From VFMC01 sp040380855 (lineage in GTDB: Bacteria; Actinomycetota; Acidimicrobiia; Acidimicrobiales; Ilumatobacteraceae): a stretch of DNA of 64,000 nt. The notes below the pieces were generated by a model. It worked only from the letters and a program-made list of their open reading frames with translations. It was not told the origin of the DNA and did not search any database. The DNA is taken from the NCBI GenBank assembly GCA_040380855.1, contig JBEIIG010000013.1, forward strand, positions 3,567-67,566. Direction: 5' to 3'. Made by a program: the position numbers and the translations under genes. This document shows, in pieces, positions 43,479 to 53,208 of this stretch (position 1 is its first letter; each line of letters starts with the position of its first letter).

Positions 43479-44540
43479 ATGCTCGATCCATCGACCATGC
43501 CCGCGTTGCTCGGCGAGTTCCTCGCCCGCCAGCAGCCCGACTGGCGCAATGTGCGTGTCAGTTCGTACGAGGTGATGACCGGCGGCTACAGCCGGCTGCT
43601 CGCCAAGGCCGTCGTCGAACACGACGGTGGCCGCCAGGTGCTCGTGCTGCGCGGCGACCCGCCCGCCGACAAGATCCTCATCCACACCGACCGCGAGCAG
43701 GAGTGGGAGCTGCTGCGGGTGCTCGGCGAGCACGGCATCCGTACGCCGCGTGCCCGTCACTTCGACGCCACGGGCGAGTCGCTCGGCACCAAGGCGCTCA
43801 TCATCGACTTCAGCGAGTCCACCTCGTTCCTGCCACACGTTGCCGCCGGTGGTTCGCTCGAGGGGCTCCCCGAACGGCTGGCCGATGCGCTCGCCTCGTT
43901 CCACGCCATCCCGATCGAGGCGTTGCCTCGCCAGCTCGATCGGCCGACGAGTTGGGATGCGTACCTCACCACGCGTATCGACGAATGGCGCCGCACCGCC
44001 GATGCGCACGTCGAAGACCTGCCGATCATGCGGTTCATGGCCGGGTGGCTCGACAGCCACCGTCCGGCGCCGGTGCCCCTCACGCTCATGCACGGCGACT
44101 TCCAGAGCGCCAACCTCATGCTCACCGCCGACGGTCACTTCGAGGTACTCGACTGGGAACTCGCCTCCATCGGCGACCCGCGCGAAGACATGGGCTACTT
44201 CAAGGCCGTCGCCCAGATCGCCCCGCCCGACCTGCTCGACGACGCCGGGTGCGAGGCGTTCTGCGCCCGCTACCGCGAACTCACCGGTATGAACGAACTG
44301 CAGCTCAACCCTGCCGTCGTGGCGTACTTCCTGATCCTCGGTGTGGTGGGCACGGTGCGGCGCCTGCTCGAGGGTGCCGCCGACTACGCCCGCGGCACCA
44401 ACCGGCTGATGGCATCGGTGTTCAACATGAACTCGGTGCAGTTCGGCCAGAGCGTCTGGCTGCCCACCGCCGACGCGCTCGGGCCCGTGATGGACCAACT
44501 CGCTGCTCTCGCCCGCCAGGCAGAAGGGAACCTCGGCTGA
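43479..44540 (+). CDS. phosphotransferase of the aminoglycoside phosphotransferase (APH) family
   Basis: 353 residues from ATG 43479, preceded by AGGGGGTG. Kinase-like fold: VMTGGYSRLLAKAVV (P-loop), HGDFQSANLML (catalytic loop) and VLDWELASIGDPREDMGYF (metal-binding Asp). The ACAD10/11-like phosphotransferases of this group phosphorylate 4-hydroxyacyl-CoAs or other hydroxy compounds, which fits the CoA-rich setting. It shares a base with the next gene's start codon, so the two are coupled. Confidence 0.9.
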   Translation: MLDPSTMPALLGEFLARQQPDWRNVRVSSYEVMTGGYSRLLAKAVVEHDGGRQVLVLRGDPPADKILIHTDREQEWELLRVLGEHGIRTPRARHFDATGESLGTKALIIDFSESTSFLPHVAAGGSLEGLPERLADALASFHAIPIEALPRQLDRPTSWDAYLTTRIDEWRRTADAHVEDLPIMRFMAGWLDSHRPAPVPLTLMHGDFQSANLMLTADGHFEVLDWELASIGDPREDMGYFKAVAQIAPPDLLDDAGCEAFCARYRELTGMNELQLNPAVVAYFLILGVVGTVRRLLEGAADYARGTNRLMASVFNMNSVQFGQSVWLPTADALGPVMDQLAALARQAEGNLG

Positions 44541-44950
44541 TGCTCACCCGACCCACCACCGAACAGATCCTGCGCGGGATCGCCGACGAACTGCGCGACA
44601 CCGTGGCACCCGAGGTCACCAGCGAGCCCGTGAAGGTGCTCCTCGGCCAGATCGACCAGATCCTGCGCGGCCAGGCCACCAAAGCCGCCCACGAGATCGC
44701 CTGGATGCACGAGGAGGCCGATGCCATCTCGGCGGTCACCGGCACCGACGTGGGCTGGCCCGAGTCGCTTCATCTCGACGATGTCATCACCTGGTACGAC
44801 GGCGTGTCGCGGGTGTTGTCGAACGCGCTCGATGATGCGTTCGCAGCGGGCGACACGGCCCGAGTGGCCGAGTTGAAGGTGCTGCTCGATGCCCGTTCGG
44901 CCAACGAGATGCGCATCGTCGGCGCGCTCGACCTGGTGGGTCGCGGCTGA
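44540..44950 (+). CDS. small helical protein, DUF6285-like, coupled to the phosphotransferase
   Basis: 136 residues. The start ATG 44540 overlaps the stop of the phosphotransferase (TGATG). All-helical, with RPTTEQILRGIADELRDTVAPEV at the start. This resembles the small DUF6285-type proteins that often sit beside APH-family phosphotransferases and acyl-CoA dehydrogenases. Probably an accessory subunit. The family assignment is from memory of the pattern. Confidence 0.72.
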   Translation: MLTRPTTEQILRGIADELRDTVAPEVTSEPVKVLLGQIDQILRGQATKAAHEIAWMHEEADAISAVTGTDVGWPESLHLDDVITWYDGVSRVLSNALDDAFAAGDTARVAELKVLLDARSANEMRIVGALDLVGRG

Positions 44951-45109
44951 GCGCGACGGGGCCGAATTTCGCCCACAAACAGACCGCACGGCTCATGTTG
45001 CGGGTGTCACATGTGCTAGCAAACACTCCGCCGGGTTCCTGCCCGGCGACCACGGCCACCTCGGCCGGAACCATCACGGCCGACAGGCCAATCCATTGAG
45101 GGGGACATT
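44951..45109 (+). promoter_or_regulatory. upstream region of the ABC transporter operon, with CACATGTG palindrome
   Basis: 159-base gap. The only clear element is the 8-bp palindrome CACATGTG at 45008-45015, about 95 bases before the binding-protein start. A ribosome site GGGGGACATT directly precedes GTG 45110. Confidence 0.35.
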
Positions 45110-46531
45110 GTGAGGAAACGGAGTATGAAGGTCGCCGCTGGCCTTCTCGTCCTGGGCATGGTCGGTGCGGCCTGCTCGGAGGAGGAGACCACGTCGACCA
45201 CCGCCGCTGCTGTGGAGACCACGGCCGCTGCCGTCGAGACCACTGCGGCTGCTGTCGAGACCACGGCCGCTGCCACCGAGACCACCGCTGCCGCTGTCGA
45301 GACCACCGCTGCGGCGGGCGCCGACGAGCTGGTGCAGTGGGCACTCGACTACACCGCTGGTACCGCCGGCGAGGCGAGCGGCGATCCGATCACCATCGGC
45401 TACGTCAACTCGGAGGACTACTTCCCCGAGAACACCATCGGCCTGAACGCCGCGATCGAGTTCATCAACAAAGAACTCGGTGGCGCCGCCGGTCGTCCGC
45501 TCCAGGCCGTCGCCTGCAAGATCTCGGTGGCCGAGGACGGCGCCAAGTGCGGCACTGAAATGGCCAACAACCCCGATGTCGCCGTGGTCATCACGGGCAC
45601 CATCCTGTTCGGCAACAAGGAGCTGTACGACGCGTTGAACGGCAAGAAGCCGGTCATCATCGGTAACGGCGTCACCAGCGACGACTTCACCACTCCGGCC
45701 GGCCAGGCGTTCACCGCCGGCTCGCCCGGTGTCATCCCCGGTATGGGCGGCTTCATCGTGCAGTACCTGCCCGAGGTGAAGAGCGTGGCCATCCTGGCCT
45801 CGAACAACCCCGCCGGTCAGGCCGCCGCCGACCTGCTGTTCAAGCCCGTCATGGAGAAGAACGGCATCGCCGTCACCTACGTGGGTGTCGACGACACCGC
45901 AACGGCCGCCGACGTGCAGTCGGCCCTCACCGCCGTCGGCGCCGACAAGGCCGACGCCGTGGTGCCGCTGCTCACCATCCAGCAGTGCATCAACATCTAC
46001 GACGCGATGAAGGCACTCGACATCAACCCGACCGTGGTCACCACCGGCCTGTGCTTCGGTACGCCGATGACCGATCACCTCAAGGCCAACGGTGAAGACG
46101 GCCCGGTTCCCGACGGCTGGTACTTCGGTGGCTATGGCTACAGCTACTTCAACCCCGACCTCGAGAGCGGCATGCAGACGTACGTGGCCAAGATCCAGGA
46201 GTACGGCGTGCCGGCTCCGGGTGCGACCACGCTCGAGTACACCGGCTTCGCCGGCCCCGAGTTCGCCAACGTGATGACGTTCGCCAAGTTCATGAACGAA
46301 CTCGGTGGCGCCACCGACTACGCCAGCATCGACGGCAAGATCCGTGGCTTCACGGGCCCGATGATGTTGCAGGTCGGCCCGCTCAACTGCGGCAAGAACA
46401 CCATCCTCGGTCTGCCCATCTTCATCTCGGTGTGCGGTACCCAGATCGGTATCCAGCAGTTCAAGGGCGGCGAGTGGATCTCGGTCGCCGACGGCTTGAA
46501 CGGCCAGCCGATCGACGTGACCAAGGTCTGA
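45110..46531 (+). CDS. ABC-transporter solute-binding lipoprotein, branched-chain amino acid type
   Basis: 473 residues from GTG 45110 (RBS GAGGGGG); ATG 45125 is an alternative. Lipobox VGAAC with Cys22, a linker of six near-exact ETTAAAV heptads (about residues 28-68), then a LivJ/K-type binding domain (ITIGYVNSEDYFPENTIGLNAAIEFINKELGG). It captures a small polar ligand, possibly an amino acid, amide or urea-like compound, for the permease and ATPases that follow. A strong hairpin after the stop probably lowers expression of the downstream genes relative to this one. Confidence 0.93.
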   Translation: MRKRSMKVAAGLLVLGMVGAACSEEETTSTTAAAVETTAAAVETTAAAVETTAAATETTAAAVETTAAAGADELVQWALDYTAGTAGEASGDPITIGYVNSEDYFPENTIGLNAAIEFINKELGGAAGRPLQAVACKISVAEDGAKCGTEMANNPDVAVVITGTILFGNKELYDALNGKKPVIIGNGVTSDDFTTPAGQAFTAGSPGVIPGMGGFIVQYLPEVKSVAILASNNPAGQAAADLLFKPVMEKNGIAVTYVGVDDTATAADVQSALTAVGADKADAVVPLLTIQQCINIYDAMKALDINPTVVTTGLCFGTPMTDHLKANGEDGPVPDGWYFGGYGYSYFNPDLESGMQTYVAKIQEYGVPAPGATTLEYTGFAGPEFANVMTFAKFMNELGGATDYASIDGKIRGFTGPMMLQVGPLNCGKNTILGLPIFISVCGTQIGIQQFKGGEWISVADGLNGQPIDVTKV

Positions 46532-46576
46532 TCCTGGTCGACGTTGCAGTAGACACGAATACATATCGGTAGCGAT

Positions 46577-46609
46577 CGGTGGGGTGCCGCAGGTGGCGGC
46601 ACCCCACCG
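46577..46609 (+). terminator. 14-bp hairpin between binding protein and permease
   Basis: CGGTGGGGTGCCGC, loop AGGTG, GCGGCACCCCACCG: a perfect 14-bp stem, 46 bases past the stop and 33 bases before the permease start. Acts as a partial terminator or as an RNA-stabilising element, as is common between binding-protein and permease genes. Confidence 0.75.
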
Positions 46610-46641
46610 AGTCGCATGGGGGCTTCGAGGGGGACGAGACC

Positions 46642-48939
46642 GTGAAGGGCTCGGCAATCAAGTACATCAGGTGGGGTATTGCCGCGGTGGGGCTGCTGCT
46701 CCTGCTGTGGATCGTCATCGATTCCGATACGCGAGCCCAGTTCGTCACGGGCTCCGGCATCGCCCAGGGCGCGCTGGTGGCTGCCATTGCGCTCGGCGTG
46801 GTGCTCACCTATCGCGGTTCGGGCGTGGTCAACTTCGCCAACAGCGCCATCGCGATGTACATCGCGTACGTCTATGCGGTGTTGCGCAAGGACGGCGATC
46901 TGTTCCTGCCCCCGTTGCCCAACCCCTTCGCTCCCATCGAGGGAGTGGTCCACTGGTTCCAGGACACCGACACGTTCGACCTCACCGATTGGCCGACACG
47001 CATCAGCTTCGGGCCGAACATGCAGTTCTGGCCTGCGCTGCTCATCTCGCTGATCTTCGCGATCGTGCTGGGCCTCATCCTCCACTTCCTCATCTTCCGC
47101 CCGCTGCGCAGCGCACCACCGCTCGCCAAGGTGGTCGCCTCGATCGGTCTGTTCCTCTATCTGCCGGCCGTCATCATCCGTCGCTTCACCATCCAGCCCT
47201 ACACGGTGAAGCCGATGCCGTTCTTCGACAACGACGCCAAGCCGGTGAAGTTGCCGTTCGGCATCAGCATCGGTGCCGATGCCCTCACCATCGCTGTGCT
47301 GGTCATCATCTTCACGGTGTTGCTGTGGGTCGTGTTCCAGATGACCCGCTTCGGTCTGGCGACACGAGCAGCCAGCGAGAACGAAAAGGGCGCCGTCGTG
47401 CTCGGCTTCTCGCCCGAGTTCCTGGCCGGCGCCAACTGGGTCATCTCCACCCTCATCACCGGTCTGCTCGGCATCTTCGCCGCCACCATCCAGAAGTCCA
47501 TCGACCCGGCCGTGCTGCCTGCGCTCATCGTGCCGGCGCTCACTGCGGCGTTGGTGGGCAGCTTCACCTCGTTCGGCCTCACAGCCGTCGCAGCGTTTGC
47601 GCTCGGCATGCAGTTCGGCCTCATCAAGTACATCGAGATCAACCACAGCTGGTTCCCCTCGTCGGGCGGCACCCCGTTGCCCGGCGGCGAGCGCTTCATC
47701 CCGCTCCTCGTGATCGTGCTCGTCCTCTACCTCAGCGGCAAGAGCCTTCCCACCCGCGGTGCCATCAGTGCCGGTCGATTGCCGTTCTCGCCCACACCGC
47801 CGCGGTGGGCGATCCGCTACGGCGGTCCGGCGCTGGCCCTGCTGGCGGCGGTGCTCGGTCTGTTCTTCCTCACGCCGCCGTTCCGTCTGGCGCTGTCGAA
47901 CACGCTCATCGGCATCATCATCTGCCTGTCGCTGGTGGTGCTCACCGGGTACGTGGGGCAGATCTCGCTGGCGCAGATGTCGTTCGCCGGTATCTCGGCG
48001 TTCCTCGTGTCGAAGATGACGATGGAAGCGCCCATCAAGATCCCGTTGCCGTTCTCGAACAAGATGCTCACCGTCATCCCCGAGGTGCCGTTCCCGATAC
48101 CCATCATCATCGGCGGCATCGTGGCCATGTTGGTGGGCATGATCGTCGCCATTCCTGCGCTCCGTGTGCGCGGCGTGAACCTGGCCATCGTCACCCTGGC
48201 GTTCGCCGTGGCGGTCGACAAGGTGGTGTTCGCCAACAAGTCGGTGAACGGCGGGTTCGCCGGCGCCAAGGTCGAGGCGCCACAGCTCATCGTCGAGCCG
48301 CGCGACGTGAGCTACCGGATCCTCGGGATGAAGGCGGGCGATGGCCTGCAGCCCAACCCGATGACGCCCATCTTCTGTCTCATCGTGGTGGTCATCCTCG
48401 CCTACGCCGTGGCCAACCTGCGCCGCTCGGCGACGGGCCGACGGATGCTCGCCACGCGCAGCAACGAGCGGGCGGCTGCCGCCGCAGGTGTGAACGTGTC
48501 GGGCATGAAGTTCCTGGCGTTCGCCGTGTCGGCCTTCATTGCCGGTGTGGGTGGTGCCGTCATCGCGTACCGATCGGGCAGCGTCACCGTCGACAAGTTC
48601 ACCTACGTGCAGTCGCTCACCTTCCTGGCCTTCGCCTACATCGGCGGCATCACCAGCGTGTACGGCGCCATCAGCGGTGGCTTCATCGTGGCCGGTGGCC
48701 TCGTGTTCACGTTCCTCGAACGCATCCTGCACGTGCCCAGCGAGTTCACGCTCATCCTCGGCGGTATCGGCCTCATCTTCTCGGCCATCATGAACCCCGA
48801 GGGTCTGGCCGGAGCCGTGCGACATGCCGGCGCCCAGATGAAGGCGCTGCTCGGTATGCGCAAGGCCCAGGCCGCGCCACCGCCGGGGCCACCGCCTGCG
48901 GCCGAACCCGAACTCGCCACCACGGCAGGAGGTCACTGA
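46642..48939 (+). CDS. fused LivH-LivM-type ABC permease
   Basis: 765 residues from GTG 46642. Residues about 1-390 form a LivH-like permease (GVVLTYRGSGVVNFANSAIAMY, the N-type LivH signature). Residues about 400-730 form a LivM-like permease (LVVLTGYVGQISLAQMSFAGISAFL). The two halves are normally separate proteins. The Pro/Ala-rich C-terminal tail (QAAPPPGPPPAAEPE) is cytoplasmic. It forms the membrane channel for the solute caught by the preceding lipoprotein. The ATPase gene starts 1 base after the stop. Confidence 0.93.
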   Translation: MKGSAIKYIRWGIAAVGLLLLLWIVIDSDTRAQFVTGSGIAQGALVAAIALGVVLTYRGSGVVNFANSAIAMYIAYVYAVLRKDGDLFLPPLPNPFAPIEGVVHWFQDTDTFDLTDWPTRISFGPNMQFWPALLISLIFAIVLGLILHFLIFRPLRSAPPLAKVVASIGLFLYLPAVIIRRFTIQPYTVKPMPFFDNDAKPVKLPFGISIGADALTIAVLVIIFTVLLWVVFQMTRFGLATRAASENEKGAVVLGFSPEFLAGANWVISTLITGLLGIFAATIQKSIDPAVLPALIVPALTAALVGSFTSFGLTAVAAFALGMQFGLIKYIEINHSWFPSSGGTPLPGGERFIPLLVIVLVLYLSGKSLPTRGAISAGRLPFSPTPPRWAIRYGGPALALLAAVLGLFFLTPPFRLALSNTLIGIIICLSLVVLTGYVGQISLAQMSFAGISAFLVSKMTMEAPIKIPLPFSNKMLTVIPEVPFPIPIIIGGIVAMLVGMIVAIPALRVRGVNLAIVTLAFAVAVDKVVFANKSVNGGFAGAKVEAPQLIVEPRDVSYRILGMKAGDGLQPNPMTPIFCLIVVVILAYAVANLRRSATGRRMLATRSNERAAAAAGVNVSGMKFLAFAVSAFIAGVGGAVIAYRSGSVTVDKFTYVQSLTFLAFAYIGGITSVYGAISGGFIVAGGLVFTFLERILHVPSEFTLILGGIGLIFSAIMNPEGLAGAVRHAGAQMKALLGMRKAQAAPPPGPPPAAEPELATTAGGH

Positions 48940-48940
48940 C

Positions 48941-49714
48941 ATGGCGCTGTTGGAGACATTCGGCATGTCGGTCACCTTCGGTGGCCTGAAGGCCGTGAAC
49001 GAGGTCGACTTCCGGGTCGAGGAAGGTCAGCTCGTCGGGCTGATCGGCCCGAACGGTGCCGGCAAGACCACCTTCATCGACGGCATCACCGGCTTCGTGC
49101 CCACCACCGGGCGGATCATGTTCGACGGTAACGAGATCGGTGCGCTGCCCGCCCACCGACGCGCCAAGAGCGGCTTGGGCCGCACGTGGCAGTCGCTCGA
49201 GCTGTTCGACGACCTCACCATCCGCGAGAACCTGCAGGTGGCTGCCGAGAAGCAGACCGTCGGCAGCTTCTTCGCCGATCTGGTGGCGCCGCGCCGCAAG
49301 CGCGACCAGTCGAACGTCGAGTTCGCGCTCGACGTGCTGGGCATCGGCGACCTCGCCGACAAGATGCCCAACGAGATCAGCCAGGGTCAGCGCAAGCTGG
49401 TCAGTGCCGCCCGTGCGTTGGCCGCCCGGCCGAAACTGGTGTGCATGGACGAGCCGGCCGCCGGCCTCGACACCACCGAGAGCACCGAGTTGGGGCAGCG
49501 GTTGCGCTCGATCATCGACGCCGGCATGACCATCTTCCTCGTCGACCACGACATGGGCCTGGTGCTGAACGTGTGCGACTACATCTACGTCATCGAGTTC
49601 GGGGTGAAGATCGCCGAGGGTACGCCCGAGGAAGTGAAGCGCAATCCGAAGGTGATCGAGGCGTACCTCGGTTCGTCGGCCGAATCCGACGCTGCTGCAG
49701 AAGGGGGCGAGTGA
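48941..49714 (+). CDS. livG: ABC-transporter ATPase, LivG type
   Basis: 257 residues. Walker A GPNGAGKTT, Walker B LVCMDEPAAGL, switch His in VDHD. The ABC signature reads ISQGQRK rather than LSGGQ, a common LivG variant. The C-terminal extension past residue 230 (NPKVIEAYLG) is the LivG mark. Start ATG 48941, with an A/G-rich site in the preceding gene end. Overlaps the LivF start by one base. Confidence 0.93.
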   Translation: MALLETFGMSVTFGGLKAVNEVDFRVEEGQLVGLIGPNGAGKTTFIDGITGFVPTTGRIMFDGNEIGALPAHRRAKSGLGRTWQSLELFDDLTIRENLQVAAEKQTVGSFFADLVAPRRKRDQSNVEFALDVLGIGDLADKMPNEISQGQRKLVSAARALAARPKLVCMDEPAAGLDTTESTELGQRLRSIIDAGMTIFLVDHDMGLVLNVCDYIYVIEFGVKIAEGTPEEVKRNPKVIEAYLGSSAESDAAAEGGE

Positions 49715-50427
49715 TGGCACTGCTCGAGATCGACGACATGTCCACCGGCTACAACGGTGTGCCCGTCGTGCGCAACCTCAACCTGCACGTGAACGAGGGT
49801 GAGGTGGTGGCTCTGCTCGGCCCCAACGGTGCCGGCAAGACCACCACGCTGCTCACCACCTCGGCGCTAAACCCTGTTCTCGGTGGCGACATCCGGGTGA
49901 TGGGCAACTCGGTGAAGGGCCGCCGCCCGCACCTCATCGCTCGCGAGGGTCTGGCCCACGTGCCCGAGGACCGCAGCCTGTTCTTCCAGCTCACCGTGCG
50001 CGAGAACCTGAAGCTCGGTGCGGCGAAGGGGTCGGCCGACCTGAACCAGGCGCTCGGTTACTTCCCGGCACTCGAGAAGCTGATGGACCGCAAGGCCGGC
50101 CTGCTGTCGGGTGGCGAGCAGCAGATGCTCGCCATGGCCCGGGCGCTCACGGTGAAGCCGAAGATGCTGATGGTCGACGAGATGAGCCTGGGTCTGGCGC
50201 CCATCATCGTCGAGCGGCTGCTGCCCGTGCTGCGCCGTATCGCCGACGAAACCGGTGCCGGTGTGCTGCTGGTCGAGCAGCACGTGCACCTCGCGCTCGA
50301 GGTTGCCGATCGCGCCTATGTGATGAACCACGGCTCGATGGTGCTGGAAGGCGACGCCAAGCATCTGGCCGCCAACCGCCACCTGCTCGAGTCGAGCTAC
50401 CTCGGCGGCGGCGAGATCGAGCACTAG
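49714..50427 (+). CDS. livF: ABC-transporter ATPase, LivF type
   Basis: 237 residues from ATG 49714. Walker A GPNGAGKTT, signature LLSGGEQQMLAMARAL, Walker B MLMVDEMSLGLAPIIVE, the SLGLAP being typical of LivF. Together with LivG it forms the ATPase pair of the branched-chain-type importer. Last gene of the transporter operon; pgl follows after 46 bases. Confidence 0.93.
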   Translation: MALLEIDDMSTGYNGVPVVRNLNLHVNEGEVVALLGPNGAGKTTTLLTTSALNPVLGGDIRVMGNSVKGRRPHLIAREGLAHVPEDRSLFFQLTVRENLKLGAAKGSADLNQALGYFPALEKLMDRKAGLLSGGEQQMLAMARALTVKPKMLMVDEMSLGLAPIIVERLLPVLRRIADETGAGVLLVEQHVHLALEVADRAYVMNHGSMVLEGDAKHLAANRHLLESSYLGGGEIEH

Positions 50428-50473
50428 CAGCATCCACCGGTTGCCGGCCCGTTGGGCGTGGCAGGCTGACGGT

Positions 50474-51157
50474 GTGATCCTGCGAGTGTGCGACGACCCG
50501 GAGGCGGCTGCCCGTGCGGCAGCCGTGGCGGTGGCGCGTCGGCTGAGCCGTGCCGTGGCGCTGCGGGGTGCCGCGTCGGTGGCCTTCAGTGGTGGCCGTA
50601 CACCGGCCGCGATGCTGGCGCACCTGGCGGCGATGCCACTGGCGTGGGATCTGCTCGACGTCTACCAGGTCGATGAGCGCCTCGCCCCGGCAGGGCACCA
50701 GGCCCGCAACGTCGGCCTGCTCGACGTGCTGCCGCTCGCGCCGCGTCGCCTGCATGCAATGCCGGTGGACGCCGCCGATGTGCGTCGCGCGGCTCGGCGG
50801 TATTCGGCGGCACTGCCCGAGCGACTCGACGTGGTGCACCTCGGGCTCGGCGCCGACGGCCACACGGCCTCGTGGCCGCCGGGCGACCCGGTGGTCGACT
50901 CGGCCGACACGGTCGACCTGTGCGCCGAATACGCCGGGTGGTTGCGGATGACCCTCACCCCACGTGCGGTGAACGCAGCGCGCTCGCGGGTGGTGCTGGC
51001 CGCGGGCGCCGACAAGGCGGCGGCGCTCGAGGCCTGGTTGGGTGGCAGTCGTGACGCGCCCGTGGCGCGGGTGCACCGTGGCGGCACGGTGGTGGTGGTC
51101 GATCGGGCAGCCGCCACCGATGCGGTGATGGCGGCCGCCGCGCGGCGGCACCGGTAG
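50474..51157 (+). CDS. pgl: 6-phosphogluconolactonase
   Basis: 227 residues from GTG 50474 (VILRVCDDPEAA). NagB-like fold with the lactonase marks SGGRTPAAML, VYQVDERLAP and GLGADGHTASWPPG. Hydrolyses 6-phosphogluconolactone in the oxidative pentose phosphate pathway. The pgi gene follows after 11 bases; no zwf or gnd gene is present, so the pathway is only partly represented here. Confidence 0.9.
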   Translation: MILRVCDDPEAAARAAAVAVARRLSRAVALRGAASVAFSGGRTPAAMLAHLAAMPLAWDLLDVYQVDERLAPAGHQARNVGLLDVLPLAPRRLHAMPVDAADVRRAARRYSAALPERLDVVHLGLGADGHTASWPPGDPVVDSADTVDLCAEYAGWLRMTLTPRAVNAARSRVVLAAGADKAAALEAWLGGSRDAPVARVHRGGTVVVVDRAAATDAVMAAAARRHR

Positions 51158-51168
51158 CGTCGGCGGCG

Positions 51169-52788
51169 ATGGACAGCCCCACCCCTCCCACGCCGCTCGA
51201 CACGGCGTGGCAGCGTCTGCTCGCCACGCCCGCCCCCGCTCCGCTGCGATCGCTGTTCGCCACCGACCCGGGCCGGGCCGAGCGGTACACGGTGCGGGCG
51301 GGCGATCTGCACATCGACTGGTCGAAGAATCTCGTCGACGACACGGTGGTCGACGCACTGATGGCGCTCGTGGCAGCCAGCGACCTGCACGCCCGCCGCG
51401 CAGCGATGTTCGCCGGCGAGGCCATCAACACCACCGAGCAGCGCGCCGTGCTGCACACAGCTCTGCGTGCACCGAACGCCGCTGTCGTCGAGGTCGGTGG
51501 CCAGAACGTCGTGCCCGAGGTGCACGCGGTGCTGGCTGCCATGGCGCGCTTCGCCGAGGCGGTGCGGAACGGCTCGTGGCGCGGTGCCACCGGCCGTGCC
51601 ATCGAGACGGTGGTGAACATCGGTATCGGCGGCAGCGACCTCGGCCCGGCGATGGCCTACCTCGCCACCCGGGCGTTCGGACGTGCCGATCTCCAGTGCC
51701 GGTTCGTCAGCAACGTCGACGGTGCCGACCTGTCCGACAACCTCGCCGGCCTCGACCCGGCCACCACGCTCTTCGTCGTCAGCTCGAAGACCTTCACCAC
51801 CATCGAGACCATCACCAACGCCACGGCTGCCCGCCGGTGGTTGGTTGATGGGCTGGGTCCCGACGCGGTCTCGCGGCATTTCGTCGCGGTCAGCACCAAC
51901 GCTGCGGCGGTGGCGGCATTCGGTATCGACACCGCCAACATGTTCGGCTTCTGGGACTGGGTGGGCGGCCGCTATTCGGTCGACTCGGCCATCGGGCTGT
52001 CGCTGATGGTGGCCATCGGGCCCGACGCGTTCGGCGAGTTCCTCCACGGCTTCCACGTCGTCGACGAGCACTTCCGCAACGCACCCGACCGTCACAACGC
52101 ACCGGTGCTCATGGCCGCACTGGGCATCTGGTACCACAACGTGCTCGGCGCCGAGAGCAAGGCCGTGCTGCCCTACGCGCACGAACTGCGCCGCTTCCCG
52201 GCCTACCTGCAGCAACTCGACATGGAGTCGAACGGCAAGAGCGTGCGCCTCGACGGGTCGCCGGTGCCCCGCTCGACCGGGCCCATCGTGTGGGGCGAGC
52301 CGGGCACCAACGGCCAGCACGCCTTCTACCAACTGCTGCACCAGGGCACCCATCTGGTGCCGGTCGACTTCATCGGCTTCGCCCGCCCCAACCACCCGCT
52401 CACCGACCAGCACGACCTGCTGATGGCCAACCTGTTCGCGCAGGGCGAGGCGCTGGCGTTCGGCAAGGCCCTCGACGAAGTACAGGCCGAAGGAATCGCT
52501 CCGCACCAACAGGCGCACCGGGTGTTCCCCGGTAACCGGCCCAGCACCACCATCGTCGCCGAGCGGCTCACGCCGTCGGTGCTGGGGCAACTCATCGCCC
52601 TCTACGAGCACATCGTGTTCGTGCAGGGCTGCATCTGGCAGATCAACAGCTTCGACCAGTGGGGCGTGGAACTGGGCAAGGCCCTGGCCAACCGCATCAC
52701 CCCCGAACTCGTCGGCGATGCAGCACCGCAGCACGACACGTCCACCAACGCACTCATCGCCTGGTACCGCGCCAACCGGATGTCATAG
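51169..52788 (+). CDS. pgi: glucose-6-phosphate isomerase
   Basis: 539 residues. Interconverts glucose 6-phosphate and fructose 6-phosphate. PGI motifs are intact: IGIGGSDLGPAMA, SSKTFTTIET, FWDWVGGRYSVDSAIGLS, MESNGKSV, GEPGTNGQHAFYQLLHQGT. Operon with pgl. A 64-base copy of its 3' end is found 600 bases downstream (53326-53389), part of a rearranged segment. Confidence 0.97.
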   Translation: MDSPTPPTPLDTAWQRLLATPAPAPLRSLFATDPGRAERYTVRAGDLHIDWSKNLVDDTVVDALMALVAASDLHARRAAMFAGEAINTTEQRAVLHTALRAPNAAVVEVGGQNVVPEVHAVLAAMARFAEAVRNGSWRGATGRAIETVVNIGIGGSDLGPAMAYLATRAFGRADLQCRFVSNVDGADLSDNLAGLDPATTLFVVSSKTFTTIETITNATAARRWLVDGLGPDAVSRHFVAVSTNAAAVAAFGIDTANMFGFWDWVGGRYSVDSAIGLSLMVAIGPDAFGEFLHGFHVVDEHFRNAPDRHNAPVLMAALGIWYHNVLGAESKAVLPYAHELRRFPAYLQQLDMESNGKSVRLDGSPVPRSTGPIVWGEPGTNGQHAFYQLLHQGTHLVPVDFIGFARPNHPLTDQHDLLMANLFAQGEALAFGKALDEVQAEGIAPHQQAHRVFPGNRPSTTIVAERLTPSVLGQLIALYEHIVFVQGCIWQINSFDQWGVELGKALANRITPELVGDAAPQHDTSTNALIAWYRANRMS

Positions 52789-52802
52789 GGGTGGGGCTCG
52801 CA

Positions 52803-53204
52803 GTGAACGACGAGCGACGACGACGCAGCGACGAACGGTGGGCCGCCCGCTACCGCCGCAGCCAGGCTGCCTTCGAGGCCGCCGATCGTCTGTCGGAGGG
52901 GGCAGGTGGTTGGGTCGAGTCCGTCCAGGGAGGCGACGGTGTGCGGTACCGGATCGTGGTGATCCCACCCGGTGAGCCGGTGGGCAGCGACCCCTTGTTC
53001 TACGTCATCCTGGTGCTGTCGTGGCTCACGAGGGGTCTGGTGTACCCGACGGCCAAGAACCAGCGCTGGGTGGTGGAGGTTCGACGCTCCACCAAGGGTT
53101 CGAGTGTCTCCCGCGTGCGGTTCTCGACGTACCGCGAAGCGCTCGACCACGTTCGTACGCTGCGCCACTCGCTCGTTCACGTGGCGCCACCGTCAGCGCC
53201 GTAG
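52803..53204 (+). CDS. hypothetical protein
   Basis: 133 residues from GTG 52803, with GGGGTGGGG 7 bases ahead. An Arg/Glu-rich N-terminal helix (NDERRRRSDERWAARYRRSQAAFEAADRL) is followed by a beta-rich part (GVRYRIVVIPP, QRWVVEVRRSTKGSSVSRVRFSTY) with one short hydrophobic stretch (PLFYVILVLSWLTRGLVY). No family is recognised. The left inverted repeat of the rearranged segment starts 5 bases after the stop. Confidence 0.6.
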   Translation: MNDERRRRSDERWAARYRRSQAAFEAADRLSEGAGGWVESVQGGDGVRYRIVVIPPGEPVGSDPLFYVILVLSWLTRGLVYPTAKNQRWVVEVRRSTKGSSVSRVRFSTYREALDHVRTLRHSLVHVAPPSAP

Positions 53205-53208
53205 AACT

